Origin: an uncultured Gemmatimonadota bacterium
GTDB lineage: Bacteria; Gemmatimonadota; Gemmatimonadetes; Gemmatimonadales; Gemmatimonadaceae
Length of the DNA stretch: 18,441 nt
Assembly: GCA_946479895.1 (NCBI GenBank)
Contig: CAMLHT010000045.1
Span: 1 to 18,441 of the forward strand
Direction of reading: 5' to 3'
Below the pieces are notes generated by a model, which ran no database searches, had not been told where the DNA came from, and saw only the letters and a program-made list of their open reading frames with translations. Made by a program: the position numbers and the translations under genes. Each line of letters starts with the position of its first letter. Position 1 is the first letter of the stretch. Of this stretch, positions 1-6,390 are shown in pieces.

Positions 1-54
1 GAGGTACGCAAGAATTCTGACGGTCGCTTTCAGGCGCTCAGGTAGCGGCAACCA

Positions 55-1626
55 ATGGCGACGGTAAGGCATGACATTTTCCTGTGTCACACCGGGGCTG
101 ACAAGGACTGGACACGATCGCTCGGCGAGCAGCTCGAACAACGGTTGATAGGCACTCGTCAGATCAAGGTTTGGTTCGACGAGTGGGATATTGATTACGG
201 CCGGAGCATCATCACCGAAATCGACGCCGGCCTCCGTGAATCGAGTTACGTCGGGCTTGTATTGTCTCCCGCCATGGTCCGAGCGGACTGGCCAACGGCC
301 GAGTGGCAGTCGCAGATCATGGACGATCCGATCGGCAAACGTGGTCGAATTCTGCCCCTTCTGTTGCACCGCTTCGATGAAATGGGGGCTCCGATCGAAC
401 TGCCTTTCGTTCTCAAGCCAATAAAGCGGTTTGACTTCACGGCGCCATCGCGATTCGGTCAGGAGTTTGAGCGCCTCGTAAGGAAGATCTCGAACTTACC
501 ACCCTTGCGCGGAACGAAGCGGGCTTCGGCGCGATCGCTTGGCCACCGGGTGGACGCCAATCCAGAAGCGGGACAGGAAGCCCCAGATGCCATCGAGGAA
601 TCGCTCACCAGCAATCTGCTCCCTGTCACCGACTTTCCCGAATTCCTCTATTCCGCCGACACCGCCGTCGAGCGAAAGCGCGAGATCTGGGATAAGGCGA
701 AGGGCACAATTGCGCCGTTCTTTCTCCACTCGAAGAAGTTGTTCAGCTTCGACGCTCCCGGAGACAAGAAGAGTCCGTTTTATGGCTTCGTGAACCCGGC
801 AACCAGTCGGCCGGAGCCAACCTCGACCTTCATGCGCGATCCAGATCTCTCCCGCAAGATCGTCGGGCTCTTCAACGAAGGTCTGCGGAATCACTGCCGG
901 GCCTTGGACATCTGGACAGCGAAGGGCGACAGAGAGCTTTTTTACCCTCCGATTTTCGGTGAGGCGCCGCCACGGACATTCTCATGGGGAAAAGGCAAGC
1001 CCAGAACAATCGCGGCAATGAAGAAGAGCCTTCGCGTCCCAGCCGACGAAGCAGGGGGTAGCTCCGCCGACCCTGCGGCAACGCGGGTCGCGACTCAGTC
1101 GCTTGAATCTTTCGGGGTTCACATGGCCGCGAGAATGCGCTTCTTGACGCTTGGAGGTAAGGTCTATCTCCTCGTTGACCCGGCCTGGATGTTCACCGTC
1201 GATGGGATTAAGGCTGTAGAGGGTCGCGACATGGGCGTGTTCTCGACCAAGTGGGGCGGTCGTGAGCGAAACGCAGCCCTGCTCCGCAATGTGCTGATGT
1301 GGGGGCTCTTACTTAGCCGCGGTGGACGTTCGATCGAGATTACGCTCGACGGAAAGAAGGGCGGCTCAAGAGTCACACTTCAGGCAGTCCCAGCCCATAC
1401 GCGAATCAATGTGGGGCTATTCGGCGACAGCATTCGACTAGACCGCATTCTCAGCGGCGAGGGCGCAGGTGAGGTTGGCGCATCAGATGCAGATGTAGAT
1501 AGCTCAGAGCTGGACACCGTTGCGAACATGGCGCTGCTCGATAGCCCACCGCCGGCCGCCGAGTCATCAGAGCGCGAGCCGACCAACGACGATCCCGAAG
1601 GCGATGAAGAAGCGCTTCCCTTCTAA
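55..1626 (+). CDS. TIR-APAZ protein of a short-Argonaute (SPARTA-type) defence system
   Basis: The 523-residue protein is probably the effector half of a SPARTA complex: a TIR NADase fused to an APAZ domain that binds the Argonaute encoded next. Residues 5-150 are a TIR domain, opening with HDIFLCHTGADKDW. W79-P-T-A-E83 has the same W-x3-E spacing as the catalytic glutamate helix of SARM1, so E83 is the likely NADase residue. A linker (about 150-190) leads into an APAZ-like region (about 190-480) with RFLTLGGKVYLLVDP followed by a DG element. The last ~20 residues are very acidic (NDDPEGDEEALPF); in characterised SPARTA such a tail is autoinhibitory, which is family knowledge rather than shown here. 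The ATG has only a weak AGG 12 bases upstream. The end overlaps the Argonaute start by 23 bases, indicating co-translation. Family assignment is confident; the trigger and activity are inferred. Confidence 0.9.
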   Translation: MATVRHDIFLCHTGADKDWTRSLGEQLEQRLIGTRQIKVWFDEWDIDYGRSIITEIDAGLRESSYVGLVLSPAMVRADWPTAEWQSQIMDDPIGKRGRILPLLLHRFDEMGAPIELPFVLKPIKRFDFTAPSRFGQEFERLVRKISNLPPLRGTKRASARSLGHRVDANPEAGQEAPDAIEESLTSNLLPVTDFPEFLYSADTAVERKREIWDKAKGTIAPFFLHSKKLFSFDAPGDKKSPFYGFVNPATSRPEPTSTFMRDPDLSRKIVGLFNEGLRNHCRALDIWTAKGDRELFYPPIFGEAPPRTFSWGKGKPRTIAAMKKSLRVPADEAGGSSADPAATRVATQSLESFGVHMAARMRFLTLGGKVYLLVDPAWMFTVDGIKAVEGRDMGVFSTKWGGRERNAALLRNVLMWGLLLSRGGRSIEITLDGKKGGSRVTLQAVPAHTRINVGLFGDSIRLDRILSGEGAGEVGASDADVDSSELDTVANMALLDSPPPAAESSEREPTNDDPEGDEEALPF

Positions 1627-3256
1627 CGCCGGCGACAGCGCCGCGGCAAAGCCTTCAGCCGCCGCCGTTCTCGAAGCGATACACGCGCCGCAGTTCGATG
1701 CGATTCACCTGCCCGAACCCATGCTGGTGTTCGGCGATGGTCATAAGGAAGCAGACCCGAAGACGGGATTGGCTCTTCACAAACCCTACGACCTCGACTC
1801 TCAAGGCAGAAAGAACACGATCCGCCTCGGGGTGATCGGAACCGGGCGGATGACTGATCTGTTCTACCGCTGGCTGGACCGATGCACGCGACAGGTTCTG
1901 CCGGTTCGTCAGAAGAAGGAGGGCAAGGACGTCGTTGAAAAAGCAATGGACGCGCTCGCAAATCCGGCCTTTCCTGGGCTTGCTAGTGTTTTTGAAGCGC
2001 AGTTTGTCGTCGGCGATAACATGTCGATTGAGCTGACCGATTTAGAAATCGAATCGGTTCTTGGGCGGCCGTTTTATGAACAGCGAGTTACGAGCTTGGT
2101 GGAGTTGGTTGCCACGAAGACCAAGGTGCTGGCGGAAGGAATGGAGGTTCCTGACATCGTCATCGTGGCACTTCCGACTTCTCTTCGTAAGAAGGTGACC
2201 ATACCAAAGCACAATCGGACGCGGGCTTCGCAGAACTGGAGCCTGGCCCAAGCGCTGAAAGCCACCGTAGAAAAAGACAAAGCCAGCGGCCAGCAGTCGC
2301 TCTTTGGCCTTACGGGAGAGGAGGCTGCACAGATTGCGAGCCTAGAGGCCGACGAGAAGGAAGCGCTGACCGAGCACGCGGTGTTTCATCATGGGCTCAA
2401 GGCGGCGGTCATGCAGCATGGACTGCCGATTCAGCTCGCATGGGAGGCAACGCTTGAGGGTGCGCCGACCGTGGAGGACGACGCAACGCGCGCATGGAAT
2501 TTCTGGACAGGTGTCTACTACAAGGCCGGCGGAATCCCCTGGCGCGTTTCGGGGCTGGATCGAAATACCTGTTACGTCGGCATTGATTTCTATCGCGATC
2601 GGAAGGATGGCTTGCTCCGAACCAGTATGGCTCAGGCGTTTTCAGATCGAGCCGAAGGAATCGTCCTGAGAAGTGAGCCTTTCGAGTGGGACGACACTCA
2701 GCGATCGCGGACACCACACCTACCGAGGGCTATCGCGAAGGGGCTCATGGCGAACGTGATCAAAGCCTATTCGGACGTCCATCATCAGCCGCCGACACGC
2801 ATTGTGGTGCACAAATGGCAGCGGTACTACGAGGATGAGCGGGAAGGACTGATCGAGGCCATACGTGAAGCGAAAATCGGCTCCTACGATCTCATCGCCT
2901 TCGGCGACCGCAAGCTTCGCTTCTTCCGCGCCGGAACGGAACCGGTGATCCGAGGCACCCAGGTAACCTTAACACCGGAGAACGTGCTGCTCTACACTCG
3001 AGGCTACGTCCCCTACACCGGCGAGTATGCCGGAATGCGCGTACCGCGTCCTATCGAGATCGTCGAGCACTTCGGCTCGGCCGCACTGAAGCGACTGTGC
3101 GAGGAAATCCTGGCCCTTACGAAAATGGACTGGAACAGTGCGGTCTTCGCGCAGAAGGAGCCGATAACTACTGCGTTCAGCGAGGATGTGGGGCAGATCC
3201 TGGCTGAGGTGAAGGACGGCATGCAGCCAAAGAGCACGTACAGATTCTACATGTGA
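1604..3256 (+). CDS. Short prokaryotic Argonaute (MID-PIWI), probably cleavage-inactive
   Basis: A 550-residue MID-PIWI protein without N or PAZ domains, the guide-binding partner of the preceding TIR-APAZ protein. The MID part (about 70-285) contains HHGLKAAVMQHGLPIQ; K265 and Q277 fit the pocket that holds the guide 5' end. The PIWI part (about 320-550) starts at CYVGIDFY, so the first catalytic Asp is kept (D328). The strand that normally reads H-R-D reads H403-K404-W405, so the tetrad is broken and target cleavage is unlikely. Family members load a guide RNA, recognise invader DNA and switch on the TIR NADase of the partner. I chose the ATG at 1604, which gives a 23-base overlap with the upstream stop. 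The frame is open further up to an ATG at 1520, but that extension reads as the shadow of the TIR-APAZ tail. Length is close to other short pAgos. Confidence 0.88.
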   Translation: MKKRFPSNAGDSAAAKPSAAAVLEAIHAPQFDAIHLPEPMLVFGDGHKEADPKTGLALHKPYDLDSQGRKNTIRLGVIGTGRMTDLFYRWLDRCTRQVLPVRQKKEGKDVVEKAMDALANPAFPGLASVFEAQFVVGDNMSIELTDLEIESVLGRPFYEQRVTSLVELVATKTKVLAEGMEVPDIVIVALPTSLRKKVTIPKHNRTRASQNWSLAQALKATVEKDKASGQQSLFGLTGEEAAQIASLEADEKEALTEHAVFHHGLKAAVMQHGLPIQLAWEATLEGAPTVEDDATRAWNFWTGVYYKAGGIPWRVSGLDRNTCYVGIDFYRDRKDGLLRTSMAQAFSDRAEGIVLRSEPFEWDDTQRSRTPHLPRAIAKGLMANVIKAYSDVHHQPPTRIVVHKWQRYYEDEREGLIEAIREAKIGSYDLIAFGDRKLRFFRAGTEPVIRGTQVTLTPENVLLYTRGYVPYTGEYAGMRVPRPIEIVEHFGSAALKRLCEEILALTKMDWNSAVFAQKEPITTAFSEDVGQILAEVKDGMQPKSTYRFYM

Positions 3257-3336
3257 AGGCGCTTCGGCTGGAATGCGAGAGCCGGGGCCACGGTCTTTCT
3301 CCAAACGTGGCGCTTCTAGTCTCCGTGAGTTGAGCC

Positions 3337-3358
3337 GCTTGGGCCCACAAGCCCAGGC
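3337..3358. repeat. Inverted repeat (stem-loop 1)
   Basis: GCTTGGGC and GCCCAGGC pair over 8 bp, one pair being G-T, around a 6-base loop. No T-run follows, so it does not look like an intrinsic terminator. Confidence 0.5.
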
Positions 3359-3368
3359 CGGAGAACGA

Positions 3369-3392
3369 CTTAGGTCTTCTGGCGGACCTAAG
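3369..3392. repeat. Perfect inverted repeat (stem-loop 2)
   Basis: CTTAGGTC and GACCTAAG are perfectly complementary across an 8-base loop. CCGG on each side (3358-3361 and 3397-3400) could extend the stem beyond an internal loop. No U-tract follows. Confidence 0.6.
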
Positions 3393-3414
3393 CCTACCGG
3401 AAAAGGGCCACGAT

Positions 3415-3597
3415 TCGGTATTCGCTTCGGAAAATTCGCCATTACTTACGGGTCAGCCTTTAACGAGCCTGACCGTGACCTCTACCAAGTGCTTCCGAAG
3501 ACACGCCGAAAGATCCACCCGATTTTCGTGCCCTGTTCGGGTATGCCGGTGTGCCCCTTCGCCATTAGTTACGAGTCGGCTTCGAAGTGAGCTGACA
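3415..3597. repeat. Imperfect ~60-bp direct repeat, two copies
   Basis: Copies at about 3415-3475 and 3537-3597 share the core TTCGCCATTA(C/G)TTACG followed by (G/A)GTC(A/G)GC. Each core is followed by a short stem-loop: GGTCAG/CTGACC in the first, GTCGGC/GCTGAC with one G-T pair in the second. The alignment is by eye and contains small gaps. Confidence 0.5.
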
Positions 3598-3749
3598 TGA
3601 GCTGGCGACAGATCGGGAGCGGAAAAACTCCCTCGAAATACACAGGACCATTCGAAAGAGTTCGTCTCGTGCGAGCGTGGATCGCGGTCTTCTACGCGCT
3701 CATTGGACTAGCCTACGTCTTTCTAAAACTGCTGGACTCTGCGCTGTGA
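3597..3749 (+). CDS. Possible 50-residue single-pass membrane protein
   Basis: A short frame from ATG 3597 to TGA 3747-3749. The first ~25 residues are polar and basic (MSWRQIGSGKTPSKYTGPFE, then RVRLVR). Residues 27-47 form one hydrophobic segment (AWIAVFYALIGLAYVFLKLL) long enough to span a membrane. Basic residues before the segment would place the N terminus in the cytoplasm by the positive-inside rule. It lies 340 bases downstream of the Argonaute gene and before the tRNA fragment, so it belongs to the same island. No clear Shine-Dalgarno is visible and I know no homologue. It may be a small membrane protein of the island or chance. Confidence 0.4.
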   Translation: MSWRQIGSGKTPSKYTGPFERVRLVRAWIAVFYALIGLAYVFLKLLDSAL

Positions 3750-3810
3750 GCCCGCATCGTGTCGCCTGCGTTCAGAGGAGGACGATTGATCTCAATAGTT
3801 TCGGCATGAA

Positions 3811-3872
3811 TCCCTCGATATCTCGTCCGACCGACCCCTACTCGACCCCAAAATCCCGATATTTCTCGGCCG
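3811..3872. repeat. Two imperfect direct repeats near the attachment site
   Basis: A segment at 3811-3829 (TCCCTCGATATCTCGTCCG) recurs at 3854-3872 as TCCCGATATTTCTCGGCCG, a 43-base offset. Short paired sequences inside the end of an island may be integrase or excisionase arm sites, but no integrase gene is in the window to support that. Confidence 0.3.
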
Positions 3873-3929
3873 GGAGCGCGTGCTTTCCGAGGGAAAGAAG
3901 ATTACCGGCTGAGTTCCAATGGGGTTCAG

Positions 3930-3960
3930 GGGGTCGCGGGTTCAAATCCCGCCATCCCTC
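3930..3960 (+). other. tRNA 3'-end fragment: putative island attachment site
   Basis: GCGGG-TTCAAAT-CCCGC at 3936-3952 is an intact T-arm, preceded by GGGGTC and followed by CATCCCTC as the 3' side of an acceptor stem. The sequence most resembles the 3' end of proline tRNAs, though a tmRNA end cannot be excluded. No D-arm or anticodon arm lies upstream at the right distance, so this is not a complete gene. Truncated tRNA 3' ends directly followed by a terminator are typical of the distal att site of an island integrated into a tRNA gene. The intact tRNA should then lie left of the window on the same strand. Confidence 0.65.
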
Positions 3961-3972
3961 ATGTAAGTCGTA

Positions 3973-4012
3973 GGGCCCGCAAGAGGTTAGCCGCTAGCGG
4001 GCCTCTGCTTTT
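3973..4012 (+). terminator. Intrinsic terminator after the tRNA fragment
   Basis: GGCCCGC at 3974-3980 pairs with GCGGGCC at 3997-4003, with a possible extra G-T pair, and TTTT follows at 4009-4012. It sits 13 bases after the tRNA remnant and was probably the terminator of the original tRNA gene. It may now end readthrough from the island. Confidence 0.6.
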
Positions 4013-5660
4013 CGTCGCCCTACTCTGCGATCAAGAGTTCGCCAGCCTCGTAACGCTGATACTCTTACCCGGCACCCTCCCCTTGGCTCTGGTTGTTGTG
4101 CTGCTCGAACGTCTCATCGTTCACGTCGGCCTCTCGCGACGCCATCTCTGAGCGGCTGCCTGTTGCCGATCGCGACTGCAATCACCCTCCCGTGGCTCGT
4201 CATGCGATCCCTGTCTGCCCCCCCCAAACGCAGGCGTGACACCCATGCGACCCGACGCGATGACGATCGTGCCGGCTGGAGCTGCTTGACATCTCTCTGG
4301 GCGACCGCTGTGCCTTTCCGTCGTCCGCCCACCCACCGCCAGCCGATCCCGCGCCACGGAGGCGGGCTCCGCGCTCTGGCCATGCGTCGGGAACCCGCGC
4401 ACGGATGCCGCTTCGCCGCCGCGAACTCACGCTTCCCAGCATTCAGCCATGCGACGCGCCTTGCATGCTCGAGCCTTGTCGGAGTTGACTCAGCCTTTCG
4501 ATCGACCACCCTGGGCCCGACGCTCGCCTCCGACCGCCTGGGGACTGCGACCCGCGAAAAGCGGCCGGCAGGCCGACGGCAGAGCCGGGCGTCCCTGCGA
4601 ATGATGCCCGCGTCCCGCTCGAACGCACCGCCGGGTCATCGCCTGCGACAGGCAGGTTGAGCGAAGCCGGTGTGAGGCGCCACCCAGACACATTCGGGAG
4701 ACACTCGTTCGATTCCACCCTCCGCCTTCCAGCTTCCGGGTAACGCCTTCCCGGCGCGAGACGACGCAATTCATCCGCCGGACGACGCTCTCGAGCTCCC
4801 GGCCGACATCGGCGCGCCTTCGATCGACTGCTCTTCACCACCGCCGTCGATTCAGCGACCGCGCACCTGGATCGGGTCGCCATTGCCCGCGATCGAGCCG
4901 CCCCGCGCTCCGTTTGCGTCACATGGACAGTGCATTCCCCATTTCCGATTCGGCAATCTCCATCCCCCACAACGCTTCGGTCGCCCGCCGACGCGGATTC
5001 GTCGACCGGGCGCCCGCTTCGCCTCGCCTCGCCCCGTCATTCGGGAGCTTTGGCTTCGCTTCGACGGAGCGCGCGCCGTGTTTCACGCGCCGAGGGACCA
5101 TTTCGCGCCGGTTCGAGGCCAGATCTTCTCGTCGCCAATCCACTTTTCTGAGTGTTCGCCTGACATTCCACGACCGCGGCCGGACTTTCCCTCGCGAGGG
5201 AGTCGATCGACGCGCTGCAGGGCGCCGCCACCGCCCCGCCGGACTCCTTCATATGAAATCCGCCTGCCGCCGACGCACCTCCCCCTCGTCCCGACGCATT
5301 CCCTCCGCTCCCCCACGCGCATCCTGCTCGTCCCGACGCACTTGGGGAAAGCGCTCGCGCACCGCCAGGCGCGCCGGACACGCCTCCGGGTGCCCGCAAC
5401 CTCCGGGGGGATTGCTCCCACGGACTTGGGGAAACCGCCGCCCCGCGGGGAGAGACTTCCGCCTGCCAGCCCCGGGCCGCCGACGAGCCTTCGCCTGCCC
5501 CGCCAGCCTCCGCGGGCGCCTCCTCGCTCCTGCCGGATTCTCCCGACGCATCCCCGGATACCCCCAACGCATCTCCAAACAGCGCCGACACGGCGCGGCC
5601 GTCCACGATTCGCCCTATCGGTTTGCCCGCGAGGCCCACATACTGGCGGCGTTCCCGGAC
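4013..5660. other. Long stretch without a convincing gene
   Basis: About 1.65 kb of high-GC DNA between the island edge and the gene at 5672. Several frames are open on both strands, but their products are low-complexity Arg/Pro/Ser-rich and match no family I know. One frame runs open from 4883 into the gene at 5672; its first ~260 residues are Pro/Arg-rich and start well before any good ribosome site. Between 4930 and 4970 there is simple CATTCCCCATTTCC-like sequence typical of dispersed non-coding repeats. I see no complete tRNA. The right third holds the degenerate repeats listed separately. Confidence 0.5.
5268..5580. repeat. Degenerate short repeats with CCGACGCA core
   Basis: The core (C)CCGACGCA(T/C), or a one- or two-base variant, recurs at least seven times in about 310 bases, for example near 5268, 5290, 5312, 5331, 5416, 5542 and 5562. 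Two copies share the exact extension ACTTGGGGAAA (5340-5350 and 5424-5434). In the long plus-strand frame the repeats translate as recurring P-T-H-L/S/P motifs, which could be a by-product of the DNA repeat. Confidence 0.5.
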
Positions 5661-5664
5661 GGAG
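5661..5664 (+). promoter_or_regulatory. Ribosome-binding site deciding the start at 5672
   Basis: GGAG, seven bases before the ATG at 5672, is the only good Shine-Dalgarno match in this long open frame. It is the main reason for starting the protein here rather than at 4883. Confidence 0.55.
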
Positions 5665-5671
5665 AGCGCGA

Positions 5672-6355
5672 ATGGAGACCCGCCAGGCCCTCGTTCACCA
5701 ATCCATCAGGAATTCGGTCATCGTCCTCGACCACCCGGAATTCGACCGGCCCGAGATCGCCGGACTGCGCGCCCAGCTCCGCAAGCATGCCCGCGAGCTC
5801 GAGGAGCTCGCGCAGTCGCAGCTCCAGAACCATTCGGCGCGACGAGTGGACGGAGGCCAGGTGGCCATGCTCCGGAAGGACCTCCGCGCCCGCCTGCTCC
5901 GCATCTCGAGCCACGCCGCCGTGACGCTCCGCGGCCTGCCCGGCATCGAGGAGGACCTCCGCGTGCCGCACGCGAGCAGGAAGACCGCCGACCTCGTCGA
6001 GGCCGCCGCCCGCATCTGCGGCAACCTCAAGCCGCATCTCCGCACCCTGTACAGGACCGGCCTGCGGAAGGACGCCATCAGGGAGGTCGAGCGCCTCGCC
6101 AGGCAGCTGGAGGCGAAGCACGCCGACCCCGACACCGCCATCGCGCGTCGCTCGCGCGCCACCGCCTCGATCCCCGACGCGCTCCGTGACGCCCGCGACG
6201 TCGTTCGCGCGCTCGACCGCGCCATCCGCCTCGAATTCGCCGGCAACCATGCGGCCCTGCATCGCTGGAGCAGGGCGAAGCGCATCCCGCGCAAGCTCGG
6301 CCGCCCCCGGAAGAAGGACGACCAGCCGTTGCATCCGCCCGATGCCACGGCCTGA
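5672..6355 (+). CDS. Basic helical hypothetical protein with an AT-hook-like tail
   Basis: A 227-residue protein of a family I do not recognise. It is rich in Arg, Ala and Leu and looks almost entirely alpha-helical, with heptad-like Leu/Ala spacing at about 28-50 and 100-160. There is no signal peptide or membrane segment, so it is probably cytoplasmic. The C terminus contains KRIPRKLGRPRKKDD, with a GRPRKK core like an AT-hook, so DNA or RNA binding is possible but unproven. The start follows the GGAG site. It ends 35 bases before the TonB-dependent receptor gene and could be co-transcribed with it, though nothing links the functions. Confidence 0.65.
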   Translation: METRQALVHQSIRNSVIVLDHPEFDRPEIAGLRAQLRKHARELEELAQSQLQNHSARRVDGGQVAMLRKDLRARLLRISSHAAVTLRGLPGIEEDLRVPHASRKTADLVEAAARICGNLKPHLRTLYRTGLRKDAIREVERLARQLEAKHADPDTAIARRSRATASIPDALRDARDVVRALDRAIRLEFAGNHAALHRWSRAKRIPRKLGRPRKKDDQPLHPPDATA

Positions 6356-6390
6356 CGGTCGTCGGCCTGCGAAAAGACCCAAGTGAACGC

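Larger units (their letters stand above)
3257..3596. other. Stem-loop-rich stretch downstream of the Argonaute operon, no convincing gene
   Basis: A 105-codon plus-strand frame (ATG 3273, stop 3588-3590) spans this stretch but resembles no family I know, so I do not call it. What is visible is structure: an 8-bp stem at 3337-3344/3351-3358 with one G-T pair, a perfect 8-bp stem at 3369-3376/3385-3392 with possible CCGG outer pairing, and a 6-bp stem at 3451-3456/3469-3474. An imperfect direct repeat lies at about 3415-3475 and 3537-3597. A structured transcript, a repeat element or a decayed gene are all possible. Confidence 0.45.

Noticed and set aside
1520..1603. Upstream extension of the Argonaute frame to an ATG at 1520
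   Set aside because: It lies entirely within the TIR-APAZ coding tail, reads as Arg/Ser/Pro-rich shadow sequence, and would make a 107-base overlap.
3273..3590. 105-residue frame after the Argonaute gene
   Set aside because: It follows hairpins and direct repeats, has no recognisable domain and no good ribosome site; the DNA structure explains the sequence better. A repeat-containing peptide cannot be fully excluded.
3889..3961. A complete tRNA
   Set aside because: GAGGGAA near 3889 can pair with part of the 3' end, but no D-arm or anticodon arm lies between; only the T-arm and acceptor half are convincing.
3677..3973. 98-residue frame ending after the tRNA fragment
   Set aside because: It reads through the T-arm (GFKSRHP is the usual translation of a tRNA 3' end), so it is not a protein gene.
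4700..4735. tRNA- or tmRNA-like end (GTTCGATTCCACCCTCC)
   Set aside because: The bases flanking the loop do not pair into a T-stem, so there is no T-arm.
4443..4970. 175-residue minus-strand frame, and the 165-residue plus-strand frame at 4163-4660
   Set aside because: Both are Arg/Ser-rich shadows in high-GC DNA with no domain, signal or ribosome site.
4883..5671. 260-residue N-terminal extension of the gene at 5672
   Set aside because: Low-complexity Pro/Arg content, repeat-derived PTHL motifs and a good Shine-Dalgarno at 5661 all favour the later start.
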